From assembly GCF_001468465.1 (NCBI RefSeq), contig NZ_LNSA01000015.1, positions 1 through 64,000 on the forward strand: DNA of 64,000 nucleotides, given 5' to 3'. A program made the position numbers and the translations under genes. Source of the stretch: Sphingopyxis sp. H115. Lineage in GTDB: Bacteria; Pseudomonadota; Alphaproteobacteria; Sphingomonadales; Sphingomonadaceae. Positions 33,783 through 42,094 of the stretch are shown here, piece by piece. Positions within the stretch are counted from its first letter, which is position 1; every line of letters starts with the position of its first letter. A model generated the notes under the pieces. That model was given only the letters and a program-made list of their open reading frames with translations. It was not told the DNA's origin and ran no database searches.

Positions 33783-34487
33783 TTACCGCTTCACATGCTG
33801 GCGGTCGCCCCACAGGATCGCACGATGCTCGTCGGTAAAGCCGGTGAGGCCGCCCTCGATCGTCTCGGCGCGTGCGACGTCCACGGTCATGCCCTCGGCG
33901 ACCGCGGGGCGTTCGAGCATCGCGGCGCCCCAGCGATCGACGTTGGGGAAACGCCCCGCCTTTTCGATCAGCTGGCGGCGCAGATAGGGCAGGGTCGCCA
34001 TATCGGCGATCGTATAGTCTTCGCCCGCAAGCCATTCGGCCTCGCCCAGGCGCTTGTCGAGCACCATCATCAGCCGGTCGACCTCGCGGCTGTACCGCGC
34101 GATGGCATAGTCGTGCCGGTCCTTGGCATAATGGGTGAAATGCGCCTCCTGCCCGAACATCGGGCCGACCCCCGACACCTGGAACATCAGCCATTGCCAG
34201 CAGATCGCGCGCTTCACCGGATCGACCGGCACGAAGCGTCCCGTCTTTTCGGCAAGATACAGCAGGATCGCGCCGGTTTCCCACAGCGCGAAGCGTTCGC
34301 CACCCGGCCCTTCGTCGTCGACGATCACCGGCGTCTTGTTATTCGGGTTGAGCGCAAGGAATTCGGGGGTCAGCTGGTCGCCCGCGAGGATGTCAATATA
34401 GTCCAGCTGCCAGTCGAGCCCCATTTCGAGCAGCGCGATCGCGATCTTGCGCGCATTGGGGGTCGGGCCGCCATAAAGCGTGATCAT
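33783..34487 (-). CDS. Glutathione S-transferase, YghU/nu-like
   Basis: The 234-residue GST has the N-terminal GPTPNARKIAIALLE, NNKTPVIVDDEG and ETGAILLYLAEK segments of the nu-like group. ATG 34487 is chosen because it follows the CaiB stop closely. It is the second gene of a CaiB-GST operon. Three similar paralogues within 6 kb suggest local duplication followed by change of substrate. Confidence 0.88.
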   Translation of the reverse strand: MITLYGGPTPNARKIAIALLEMGLDWQLDYIDILAGDQLTPEFLALNPNNKTPVIVDDEGPGGERFALWETGAILLYLAEKTGRFVPVDPVKRAICWQWLMFQVSGVGPMFGQEAHFTHYAKDRHDYAIARYSREVDRLMMVLDKRLGEAEWLAGEDYTIADMATLPYLRRQLIEKAGRFPNVDRWGAAMLERPAVAEGMTVDVARAETIEGGLTGFTDEHRAILWGDRQHVKR

Positions 34488-34491
34488 CGCG

Positions 34492-35655
34492 TCAAACCTC
34501 CCGCCCAAGCCAGCGTTTCAGCACCTCGGCGCTATCCTGTCCGACAGTCAGCGGGGCAGGGCGCCGCACGCTGCCCGGCGTCGCCGACAGTTTCGGAAAG
34601 ATGCCCTGCATCCGGATTTCGCCGAGTTCCGCGTCGGGAACGCTGACCAGCGCCTCGCGTGCGGCGAAATGCGGGTCGGCCAGCATATCCTCGGCATCGA
34701 AGATGCGGCCCGCCGGAACCCCCGCCTCGACCATCTTCTTCTCCAGCTCTTCGATCGTCAGCGTGCTTGTCCACTCGCCGATCAGCGCGTCGAGCTCTTC
34801 CTGACGCACCCCGCGCGCGCGGTGCGTCGCGTAACGTTCGTCGACGGCGAGTTCGGGCCGCCCCATCGCCGCCGCCAGCCGCGCGAAGACGCCGTCCTGA
34901 TTGGCGCCGATCAGATATTCGCCATCCTTGCACGGATAGACGTTCGACGGTGCGATCCCGGGCAGGGTGGAGCCGGTGCGGCGGCGCTTGGTGCCGCTCG
35001 CCGAATAGTCGGACACAGTCGATTCCATCACCTGCAGCACTGCCTCATAGAGTGCGGAATCGACGATCTGGCCCTCGCCGGTCTTGCTGCGATGATGGAG
35101 CGCCGCGAGCGCGCCCATGCACCCGTAAGTCGCAGCGAGCGTGTCGCCGATCGACACGCCCATGCGCGCGGGCGGCAGGTCGGGATAACCGACGATGCCG
35201 CGCCAGCCGCCCATGGCCTCGCCGATTCCGCCGAAGCCCGCGCGCGCCGAATAGGGTCCAGTCTGACCGTAACCCGACACGCGCACGACGATCAGCCCGG
35301 AGTTGGTCTTGCGCAACTCCTTTGGATCGAGGTTCCATTTTTCGAGCGTGCCCGGGCGGAAATTCTCGATGAGGATATCGGCCTTGGCGATCAGCTCGCG
35401 TGCGAGCGCCTGTCCCTCTTCGCTGCGCAGGTCGACGGCTACCGAATATTTGTTGCGTGCGATTACGCGCCACCAGCTCGGTTTGTCGCCTTGACCCCAG
35501 TTGCGCATCTGGTCGCCCGTCACCGGGGGTTCGAGCTTGACGATTTCGGCGCCCATGTCGCCGAGGAGCTGGCCGCAGAAGGGCCCCGCTATCAGCTGCC
35601 CCATTTCGACGACCTTGATGCCTTCCAGCGCGCCCCCGCTGCCCGTCTCGCTCAT
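34492..35655 (-). CDS. CaiB/BaiF-type (class III) CoA transferase
   Basis: The 387-residue protein has the family N-terminus GIKVVEMGQLIAGPFCGQLL, GAEIVKLEPP, ENFRPGTLEKW near residue 100 and a candidate catalytic Asp in VSIGDTLAATYG near residue 161. Class III enzymes transfer CoA between acids through an aspartyl anhydride. ATG 35655 follows AAAGGAATGAT. Four bases separate it from the downstream GST, and it is divergent from the HMG-CoA-lyase-like gene with box G between. It gives the cluster an ATP-free way of activating an acid besides the two ligases. Confidence 0.9.
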   Translation of the reverse strand: MSETGSGGALEGIKVVEMGQLIAGPFCGQLLGDMGAEIVKLEPPVTGDQMRNWGQGDKPSWWRVIARNKYSVAVDLRSEEGQALARELIAKADILIENFRPGTLEKWNLDPKELRKTNSGLIVVRVSGYGQTGPYSARAGFGGIGEAMGGWRGIVGYPDLPPARMGVSIGDTLAATYGCMGALAALHHRSKTGEGQIVDSALYEAVLQVMESTVSDYSASGTKRRRTGSTLPGIAPSNVYPCKDGEYLIGANQDGVFARLAAAMGRPELAVDERYATHRARGVRQEELDALIGEWTSTLTIEELEKKMVEAGVPAGRIFDAEDMLADPHFAAREALVSVPDAELGEIRMQGIFPKLSATPGSVRRPAPLTVGQDSAEVLKRWLGREV

Positions 35656-35714
35656 ATCATTCCTTTCGCGGCCGACTCTGGTAAGACGGCCTGCCTCGCC
35701 CATGGCCATTGTAT

Positions 35715-35730
35715 ACTTAGAATGCTATGT
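35715..35730. promoter_or_regulatory. Operator-like box G (ACTTAG-AATG-CTATGT)
   Basis: An imperfect copy of the box in the divergent gap, 59 bases from the CaiB start and 43 bases from the lyase start. Confidence 0.7.
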
Positions 35731-35773
35731 AATTTTCAACCTGCTAAATGACTCGGGACAATCGGGACGCAAG

Positions 35774-36679
35774 ATGTTGAAAAACCATGCCGTGGAAATC
35801 GTCGAAGTCGGTCCGCGCGACGGGCTGCAAAATGAAAGTGCGATCGTCTCGACCGCCGACAAGCTCGAACTGATCCGCCGCGCGATCGACTATGGCGTCC
35901 GGCGTATCGAGGTGACGAGCTTCGTCAACCCGAAGAAGGTGCCGCAACTCGCCGATGCCGAGGACCTGGTGGCGACGTTGCCCGATCGCGACGATGTGAC
36001 TTGGATTGGCCTCGTCCTCAATCGCCGCGGCGCAGAACGCGCCCTCGCCACCGGCCGCATCGACGAACTGGGCGCGGTGTGTGTGACGAGCGATACGTTC
36101 GGCGTTCGCAACCAAGGGCAAAGCTCGGATGAATCGCTCGCCGCCGCGATCGAGATCGTTGCGCTGGCGAAGGCGGCGGGGCGGAGCGGCCATATCACCA
36201 TCGCGACCGCTTTCGGCTGTCCCTTCGAGGGCGAGGTTGCGCTGGGCCGCGTGGTCGAGATGGCAAAACGCGCCGCCGATGCGGCCCCGCGCGAAATCGC
36301 GCTCGCCGACACAATCGGCGTCGGCGTGCCCGCGCAGGTCGCCGAGATGGTAGGCCGGGTGCGCGAGGCGGTCGGCCATCTTCCCGTGCGCGTGCATTTC
36401 CACAACACACGCGGCACCGGTATCGCCAATGTCTGGGCCGCGGTGCGCGAAGGCGCGGCGACGGTCGATGCGTCGCTCGGCGGGCTCGGCGGCTGTCCCT
36501 TCGCACCGGGCGCGGCGGGCAATGTCGCGACCGAGGATGTTGCCTATATGCTCGAACGCGGCGGCGTTCGCACCGGCCTCGCGCTGCCGCACATCGTCGA
36601 GGCCGCAGGCTGGCTCGCCGGGGTGATGGACCGTCCACTGCCGGCGATGGTGAGCCGCGCGCCTGCTTTCCCACGCTGA
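35774..36679 (+). CDS. Hydroxymethylglutaryl-CoA-lyase family protein
   Basis: The 301-residue TIM-barrel enzyme has VEVGPRDGLQNE near residue 12 (metal and substrate contacts), the HFHNTRGTG histidines near 215 and the catalytic cysteine loop GGLGGCPFAPGAAGN near 245. HMG-CoA lyase cleaves 3-hydroxy-3-methylglutaryl-CoA to acetyl-CoA and acetoacetate; relatives cleave other 3-hydroxy-acyl-CoA esters. ATG 35774 is chosen because longer forms would cross box G. It leads a two-gene operon with an aldo/keto reductase. The pathway may thus end in a branched 3-hydroxyacyl-CoA. Confidence 0.9.
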   Translation: MLKNHAVEIVEVGPRDGLQNESAIVSTADKLELIRRAIDYGVRRIEVTSFVNPKKVPQLADAEDLVATLPDRDDVTWIGLVLNRRGAERALATGRIDELGAVCVTSDTFGVRNQGQSSDESLAAAIEIVALAKAAGRSGHITIATAFGCPFEGEVALGRVVEMAKRAADAAPREIALADTIGVGVPAQVAEMVGRVREAVGHLPVRVHFHNTRGTGIANVWAAVREGAATVDASLGGLGGCPFAPGAAGNVATEDVAYMLERGGVRTGLALPHIVEAAGWLAGVMDRPLPAMVSRAPAFPR

Positions 36680-36707
36680 CGATCGCTCGCACCGGCTTTT
36701 GGAGTAT

Positions 36708-37619
36708 ATGACAGTGATGTCAGATTTTCTGCCCGCTCCCGCCAATGTGACCCTCGCCGGCCGTGACGTTTCGCCGATCGCATGGGGCATGTGGCGCTTT
36801 GCCGGTGTCGATATCCGCTCCGCGCGTGCGCGTATCGATGCCGCGTTCGAGGCCGGGGTCACGCTGTTCGACACCGCCGACATTTATGGCTGCGACACGC
36901 CGGGTGGCTTCGGCTCGGCAGAGGCGTTGCTCGGCGAGGTTTTTGCTGAAGCGCCGCGCCTGCGCGACAAGATGATGCTGGCGACGAAGGGCGGGATCAT
37001 CCCCGGCGTCCCCTACGACAGCAGCGCGGCCTATCTGGCCTCGGCGATTGATATGTCGTTGAAACGCCTGCGCACTGATCATGTCGAACTGTGGCAGATT
37101 CACCGCCCCGACCTGCTCACCCATCCGCAGGAAATCGCCCGGACGCTCGACGACGCGCACCGGGCGGGCAAGATCGGCGCGATCGGCGTCTCGAACTTCA
37201 CGCCTGCCCAGACCGCTGCGCTTGCCAAATTCCTGCCCGTTTCAGTGGTCAGCCATCAGAGCGAGTTTTCGCCGCTCCATCTCGCTCCGATCTTCGACGG
37301 CATTTTCGACCAGTCGATGGCGGAGGGCATGGGCTTCCTAGCCTGGTCGCCGCTTGGCGGCGGCCGGCTCGGTGAGCCTGCCGAGGAGCGCACGGGCGCC
37401 GTCGCGGAGCTGCTCGATGCCAAGGCGGCCGAGTACGGCGTCTCGCGGGCCGCCGCGACCTACAGCTGGGTGATGGCGCATCCAGCGCGCCCGATCCCGA
37501 TCGTCGGCACGCAGAGTGTCGAACGGATCAAGGAAATCCCGCAGGCTCTCGCCCCGCGCTGGACGCGCGCCGAATGGTATTCAGTGCTGCAAACATCGAT
37601 GGGAAAAGATCTGCCCTAA
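36708..37619 (+). CDS. Aldo/keto reductase
   Basis: About 303 residues, (beta/alpha)8 barrel. The AKR tetrad is visible: Asp and Tyr in LFDTADIYG near residue 47, Lys in MLATKGG near 87 and His in LWQIHRPD near 126. NADPH-dependent reduction of a carbonyl compound is expected. The start is uncertain: ATG 36708 has GGAG three bases upstream; ATG 36717 has it twelve bases away. It follows the lyase by 28 bases in one operon. Confidence 0.88.
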   Translation: MTVMSDFLPAPANVTLAGRDVSPIAWGMWRFAGVDIRSARARIDAAFEAGVTLFDTADIYGCDTPGGFGSAEALLGEVFAEAPRLRDKMMLATKGGIIPGVPYDSSAAYLASAIDMSLKRLRTDHVELWQIHRPDLLTHPQEIARTLDDAHRAGKIGAIGVSNFTPAQTAALAKFLPVSVVSHQSEFSPLHLAPIFDGIFDQSMAEGMGFLAWSPLGGGRLGEPAEERTGAVAELLDAKAAEYGVSRAAATYSWVMAHPARPIPIVGTQSVERIKEIPQALAPRWTRAEWYSVLQTSMGKDLP

Positions 37620-37958
37620 CAGACCGAAATTGCAGATTCGGCCGATTTTCGGTGTTCTGCGACGACGGTGGCTATGCCCGAGGACAATCATGGGACCGGC
37701 GTCGGCCGCGCCCGCTGTGCTGTGGCGCTCGCGATCCCTGTCAGCCGCTCGGCACGCTCGCCCGCCGTCTATCCGGGATCACGTTCGGGATGACGACGGT
37801 TGGGGGATGCCCCGCCTCCTCGATGAGACGTAGGAGAGAGGGAGGCAGGGCGGGGGCGCTTAAGCAGGGTGCAGGTTGCCGGATGATGAACAGGATTGTA
37901 TTCCGGAACTTTTCTGGTGCCCTTGCTCTCGGGCTGGGCAGCGCTATTCCTTCCTCCC
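37620..37958. other. Non-coding gap after the catabolic region
   Basis: About 340 bases with no credible gene or box. It contains a GATCACG-TTCGGGATGACGAC stretch near 37780-37798 that looks like a remnant of a REP-type extragenic repeat. It probably marks the end of the catabolic region and holds the promoter for the GFA gene. Confidence 0.4.
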
Positions 37959-38390
37959 ATGGAACGACGCGCCACATGCCATTGCGGCCAGCTCTTGCTC
38001 CGCTGCACCGGTGAACCTTCCAAGGTCTCGCTCTGCCATTGCTTCGACTGCCAGCGGCGGACGGGCTCGCTGTTCAGCGTCGCGGCGTTCTTTCCGCGCG
38101 AATGCGTAACGGTGATCGCGGGGACTGCGAAAGTCTTCGCGCGCGCCTCGGCGAGCGGTTTCGACGTTGCCTTCCACTTCTGCCCCGAATGCGGCTCGTC
38201 GCTCTGGTGGGAACCTGCGCGCATGCCGCACTTGGCCGGTGTCGCGGCGGGGGCGTTCGAGGATTCGGGCTTTCCCGTGCCCGAACAGGCGGTATGGGCC
38301 GAACAGCGTCACACTTGGCTCGACCTGCCGCTGACCGAATATGCGCGAAATCCGGTCAAGGCTCCGCTAAAAGACGCCGACCCAGACTGA
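37959..38390 (+). CDS. GFA (glutathione-dependent formaldehyde-activating-like) family protein
   Basis: The 143-residue zinc-binding protein has the GFA cysteine pattern: CHCG near residue 9, CHCFDC near 29 and CPECGSSLWW near 78. Despite the family name, most members are not proven to act on formaldehyde. I take ATG 37959 (MERRATCHCG) as start; an upstream in-frame ATG at 37896 adds a hydrophobic stretch unlike the family. Its 3' end overlaps the convergent GNAT gene by 35 bases. Another GFA protein is at 59015. Confidence 0.82.
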   Translation: MERRATCHCGQLLLRCTGEPSKVSLCHCFDCQRRTGSLFSVAAFFPRECVTVIAGTAKVFARASASGFDVAFHFCPECGSSLWWEPARMPHLAGVAAGAFEDSGFPVPEQAVWAEQRHTWLDLPLTEYARNPVKAPLKDADPD

Positions 38391-38778
38391 TACGATCCTC
38401 GATCGCATAACCCAGCTTCGTATAGAAGCGCGCGACCGCTTCGTTCGACGCGCGCACCTGCAGGTTCACCTTTTCGCACCCCAGCGCCGCCAGCGCGCGT
38501 TCGGCTTCGCGGACCAGCGCGGTGCCGACCCCGCCACGCCGGCAATCCCTTCGCACCGCCATCGCATAGAGCCAGCCGCGATGCCCGTCATAACCCGCCA
38601 TGACCGACCCGATCACCGCGCCACCCTCGACCGCGACGAACAGCAGGTCGGGCTGGAAGGCAAGCTTGGCAGGAATCGCCGCCTTGGCGCGGTTCCACGG
38701 CGGATCGTTCGGAAAGGCCTCTTCCCAAAGCGATTGCACACCGTCGAAGTCCGACGGACGATAGCGCCTGATCGCCAT
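38356..38778 (-). CDS. GNAT acetyltransferase
   Basis: The 140-residue protein has the GNAT acetyl-CoA loop VRRDCRRGGVGTALV near residues 76-90 (R-x-x-G-x-G/A form) and the C-terminal NEAVARFYTKLGY. It transfers acetyl from acetyl-CoA to an amine or protein terminus; the acceptor is unknown. It starts three bases after the stop of the alcohol dehydrogenase, in one operon. It overlaps the convergent GFA gene by 35 bases. Confidence 0.85.
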   Translation of the reverse strand: MAIRRYRPSDFDGVQSLWEEAFPNDPPWNRAKAAIPAKLAFQPDLLFVAVEGGAVIGSVMAGYDGHRGWLYAMAVRRDCRRGGVGTALVREAERALAALGCEKVNLQVRASNEAVARFYTKLGYAIEDRISLGRRLLAEP

Positions 38779-38781
38779 CGC

Positions 38782-39954
38782 CTAGGCCTGACCAGCCCAA
38801 ACCTGCGCATAAAGCATTGCCATCTCTTCGGCATCCGGCACCCGCGGGTTGTTGGCGGGCGAGCCCGATGCCGCCGCCTGTGCGCACATCGTCGGGACCA
38901 GCGCGTCCCAGCGCGCCGCGTCGATGCCCCACGCCGCCGGTCCCGGCACCTCGAGCTCGCGGTTCAATGCCGCCAATTCGTCGAGCAGCCGCGCCACCGC
39001 CGACTGGTCGCCTTCGGCCTCGTCGGCGACGCCCATCGCCCGTGCGCAGTCCCCATAGCGGTGCAGCGCCGCAGGCGCCGACCAGGCGGTCACCGCAGGC
39101 AATAACATCGCATTCGACAGACCGTGCGGGACGTGGAAATGCGCCCCGATCGGCCGGCTCATACCGTGCACTAGCGCGACCGAGCTGTTTGAGAAAGCGA
39201 TCCCCGCCTGCGTCGCGCCCAGCATCATTGCCTCGCGCGCGGCGGCGTCCAGCGGGTCGCTGCACACGCGCCGCAAATTGGGCGCCAGCGCACGCATCGC
39301 GAGCAAGGCCATGCCATCGCTGAACGGGTTGGCGCGCTTCGACACATAGGCCTCGATTGCGTGGACCAGCGAGTCGATGCCGGTATCGGCGGTCAGCCTC
39401 TTCGGCTTGGTAAAAGTCAGCTCATAGTCGACCAGTGCCGCGATGGGCAGGTAAGCGAGTCCCGGGCACAGCATCTTCTCGTCGGTGGTCTCGTCGGTGA
39501 TGATCGTGAAGCGCGTCGCCTCCGACCCTGTGCCCGCGGTGGTCGGGATCGCGATCACCGGCAGGCCCGGCGCATCCTGCACATGCGGCGCTTTATAATC
39601 CGCCATCGCGCCGCCATGCCTTCCGAGCAGCGCAATCGCCTTTGCGCTGTCGAGCGGGCTACCGCCGCCGAAGCCGACAACGCAGTCATGATCGCCGTCC
39701 TTCAGATACACGACCCCGGCATCGACCGACGCCACCGTCGGGTCGGGCACCGTATCGGCGAACACCCGCGCCACGATCCCCGCAGCCGCCAGGCCGTCGA
39801 CCATTTCCGCCGCGCGTCCGTTGCTCACTAGATAGCTGTCCGTCACGACCAGCGGGCGTGCCAGCCCCAGCGACGCCAGCACCTCGGGCAATTGCCTAGA
39901 CGCCCCGCCGCCGATGCGGAAAATGCGGGGCAGGGCGATGCTGGCGATACTCAA
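38782..39954 (-). CDS. Iron-containing alcohol dehydrogenase
   Basis: The 390-residue group III dehydrogenase has the NAD loop GFGGGSPLDSAKA near residue 95, PTTAGTGSEAT near 138 and the metal-binding histidines of DSLVHAIEAY near 195, SVALVHGMSRP near 262 and HVPHGLSNA near 277. It oxidises or reduces a small alcohol or aldehyde with NAD(P). A long upstream reading frame exists, but TTG 39954 has GAGGAGA upstream and matches the family start (SIASIALPRIF). It is divergent in style from the AraC gene upstream, on the same strand 74 bases away. Confidence 0.88.
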   Translation of the reverse strand: MSIASIALPRIFRIGGGASRQLPEVLASLGLARPLVVTDSYLVSNGRAAEMVDGLAAAGIVARVFADTVPDPTVASVDAGVVYLKDGDHDCVVGFGGGSPLDSAKAIALLGRHGGAMADYKAPHVQDAPGLPVIAIPTTAGTGSEATRFTIITDETTDEKMLCPGLAYLPIAALVDYELTFTKPKRLTADTGIDSLVHAIEAYVSKRANPFSDGMALLAMRALAPNLRRVCSDPLDAAAREAMMLGATQAGIAFSNSSVALVHGMSRPIGAHFHVPHGLSNAMLLPAVTAWSAPAALHRYGDCARAMGVADEAEGDQSAVARLLDELAALNRELEVPGPAAWGIDAARWDALVPTMCAQAAASGSPANNPRVPDAEEMAMLYAQVWAGQA

Positions 39955-40028
39955 CGGATAGTCTCCTCGCGGATCGTTTGGCGCGCCGTCGATAACAGCG
40001 TTTCGCGGGAATCGGCAGGCCTTCGCAT

Positions 40029-40784
40029 CTACGGAGTCATCTCCATGCGCCGCATTTCGGTTGGCGCCATCCCGAAACGTCGCGCGAACGCTCGCGTGAA
40101 GCTCGCATTGCTCAGATAGCCGCACCGATATCCGATGCTCGAAATGGGCAGGTCGCTTTGCGCGAGCAACTGCCTTGCCTGTTCCAGCCGGCGCGCGCTG
40201 ATCGCTTCGGGAACGGTGCATTGGTAAAGCTGCCGAAACCCGTGCGTAAGCTTGGCCTTGCTGAGGCCGCACCGCCGCGCGACGATGCCGACCGTCAATT
40301 TTTCGTGCCAGCATTCGTTTACGATCTGGTGCGCGGCGGCGACCCGCGTGATATCCTGTTCGTTCAGCGTCGTTGCACCGCCGACTTCTACCATGCGATG
40401 GGCCTCGAGCGCCGCGAAGAGCTGGCAAAGCAATTCCATGCTGCGCGCCATGCGGAGCATCGTCGATGCCGCGCCGTCCCCCTCGACCGCGACCAGCGCG
40501 CGACCGAGCCCGCGCAGGTCGGCGGGCAAATACCAGCGACCGTCGGTTTTGGGGAGGATGCCGAACAGCCGCAGACACTCCGCGCGGCCAATGGCAAGCA
40601 CGACCAGATGGTCGATCGCCTGGTCGGTCAGATCGGCTTTGCCAAGCATCATGACGGCCGGCTCGCCGATGTCGCCAAAGCCGAGGATCAGCGCATCGTC
40701 GGGAAGCGCGTCTGCGTCGCATGGGCCGCGCCCCACGAAGCTGGCGAATTCGGACGATATGACGACGGAACGCTTGCTGTTCAT
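40029..40784 (-). CDS. AraC-family transcriptional regulator
   Basis: The 251-residue protein has a C-terminal double helix-turn-helix: LTVGIVARRCGLSKAKLTHG near residue 165 and ISSIGYRCGYLSNASFTRAF near 210, ending FGMAPTEMRR, typical of AraC/XylS. The N-terminal part of about 140 residues is a possible ligand or dimer domain not of a recognised subfamily. It lies directly upstream of the iron alcohol dehydrogenase on the same strand and probably controls it or nearby genes. Confidence 0.87.
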   Translation of the reverse strand: MNSKRSVVISSEFASFVGRGPCDADALPDDALILGFGDIGEPAVMMLGKADLTDQAIDHLVVLAIGRAECLRLFGILPKTDGRWYLPADLRGLGRALVAVEGDGAASTMLRMARSMELLCQLFAALEAHRMVEVGGATTLNEQDITRVAAAHQIVNECWHEKLTVGIVARRCGLSKAKLTHGFRQLYQCTVPEAISARRLEQARQLLAQSDLPISSIGYRCGYLSNASFTRAFARRFGMAPTEMRRMEMTP

Positions 40785-40911
40785 GGGATGCCTATAGCCT
40801 CGACCCTTGCCGATCGCACCATCGTAACATTCATGTCATCAACAGCGTGTTGATGCCGGCCTTCGGCTGACGATTCGATCCGCTGTGGTCGTCATTTTTG
40901 AAGGACGGAAC

Positions 40912-41496
40912 ATGAAAACCCCGCTTATCCTGATTGTCGCAGCAGCTACGCTGGCACTCTCCGCGTGCAACGGAAAGCCCGGTGATGCGCCCGCCGCCGA
41001 CCAGCAGGCCGCTTCCGCAACCAGCGGGGCGATGACGGCGAACGCGACGACGACCATCGCGGCCGGCATAAAGGGCGCGCCGACCCTCACGAGCCTTGCC
41101 AGCGCGATCGAAGCGGCTGGTCTCGCCGAAACGCTTTCGGGAACCGGACCCTTCACCATGTTTGCGCCGTCCGACGCGGCTTTTGTCCAGGTCGCACCGG
41201 TGACCCGCGACGGTTGGATGCGCCCCGCGCAAAAGGATGTTCTCGCCGGCGTACTGAAATATCATGTCGTGTCCGGCGCGCTGACCGCTGCCGACCTTGC
41301 CGCCAAGATCGCCGAGGGCGGGGGCAAGGCCGTGCTCAAGACCGTCGGCGGGCAGGATCTGACCGCCACGAAAAGCGGCGACAATATCCTGCTGACCAGC
41401 GCGAGCGGCAACAAGGCGACGGTCACCGCCGCAGATATCGGGCAGTCGAACGGGGTCATCCACGTGATCGACGCGGTGCTTATCCCGCAAATGTAA
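40912..41496 (+). CDS. Fasciclin-domain lipoprotein
   Basis: The 194-residue protein starts with a lipoprotein signal (MKTPLILIVAAATLALSAC, lipobox LSAC, cysteine 19). From about residue 60 it contains one fasciclin/FAS1 domain: LTSLASAIEAAGLAETLSG, FTMFAPSDAAF, VLKYHVVSGALTAADL and the terminal GVIHVIDAVLIP. FAS1 domains mediate adhesion or carbohydrate binding on the cell surface. ATG 40912 matches the signal start. A GC-rich hairpin with a T-run follows the gene. Confidence 0.92.
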   Translation: MKTPLILIVAAATLALSACNGKPGDAPAADQQAASATSGAMTANATTTIAAGIKGAPTLTSLASAIEAAGLAETLSGTGPFTMFAPSDAAFVQVAPVTRDGWMRPAQKDVLAGVLKYHVVSGALTAADLAAKIAEGGGKAVLKTVGGQDLTATKSGDNILLTSASGNKATVTAADIGQSNGVIHVIDAVLIPQM

Positions 41497-41542
41497 AATC
41501 GATCGCCCGCAAGGCCCATAAAGCGATATTTTATTTCACAAA

Positions 41543-41585
41543 GCGCGCGCTTTTCTCACGCAGGGAAATGCGCGCGCCCTTTTTT
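41543..41585 (+). terminator. Likely terminator after the fasciclin gene
   Basis: GCGCGCGC at 41543-41550 and 41570-41577 can pair around a 19-base loop and are followed by CC and six T (41580-41585). It separates the fasciclin gene from the transhydrogenase genes. Confidence 0.7.
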
Positions 41586-41662
41586 GGCCGGTTTAGGAGT
41601 CGACAGGCCGCACCGCGCGCGGCAAGAGGTGCGCGAAACGGAATCAGCAGGGGAGCGAGCCC

Positions 41663-41944
41663 GTGGATTTTATCGCGATTTTTTCGATTTTCGTCCTGGC
41701 GTGCTTCGTCGGCTATTTCGTCGTCTGGTCGGTGACCCCGGCACTGCACACGCCGCTGATGAGCGTCACCAACGCCATTTCGTCGGTGATCATCGTCGGC
41801 GCACTGATAGCCAGCGCCGCCGCGGGGTCGGCGACCTCGAAATGGCTGGGTCTCGCCGCCGTCGTGATGGCGAGCATCAATATCTTCGGCGGCTTCGCCG
41901 TGACGTCGCGCATGCTCGCGATGTACAAGAAGAAGGAGCGCTGA
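41663..41944 (+). CDS. pntAB: NAD(P) transhydrogenase alpha subunit, membrane part (PntAB)
   Basis: The 93-residue protein has three hydrophobic helices with HTPLMSVTNAISSV, the signature of the membrane domain II of the transhydrogenase alpha subunit, in bacteria where alpha is split into two polypeptides. It takes part in proton-coupled hydride transfer between NADH and NADP in the inner membrane. GTG 41663 follows GGGGAG. The soluble NAD-binding partner PntAA, normally directly upstream, is absent: the preceding gene is a fasciclin lipoprotein followed by a terminator. Confidence 0.92.
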   Translation: MDFIAIFSIFVLACFVGYFVVWSVTPALHTPLMSVTNAISSVIIVGALIASAAAGSATSKWLGLAAVVMASINIFGGFAVTSRMLAMYKKKER

Positions 41945-41946
41945 TC

Positions 41947-42093
41947 ATGACGATGCAACGCATTTCTTGTTGGGCTCAGGCCAACCGCTGGGCAATCGCG
42001 TTCTGGCTCGTGATTTTCGCCGGCTATACGGTTGGTAAAGACATGGCCATGCGTGACAACGCGGCGGATGCGGCTGTGGCAAAGGAGCACTGA
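41947..42093 (+). CDS. Small single-helix membrane protein between pntAB and pntB
   Basis: A 48-residue frame with ATG 41947, two bases after the pntAB stop, and stop one base before pntB. It holds one clear hydrophobic helix (WAIAFWLVIFAGYTVG) flanked by charged ends. It is too short for routine gene calls. Its tight fit between the two subunit genes suggests that it is translated and may be a minor subunit or assembly factor, but nothing proves this. Confidence 0.6.
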   Translation: MTMQRISCWAQANRWAIAFWLVIFAGYTVGKDMAMRDNAADAAVAKEH

Positions 42094-42094
42094 G

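Noticed and set aside
28842-34487. Assignment of the GSTs as lignin beta-etherases (lig/bae symbols)
   Set aside because: Only group-level motifs are visible; the other lignin pathway genes are not in the window.
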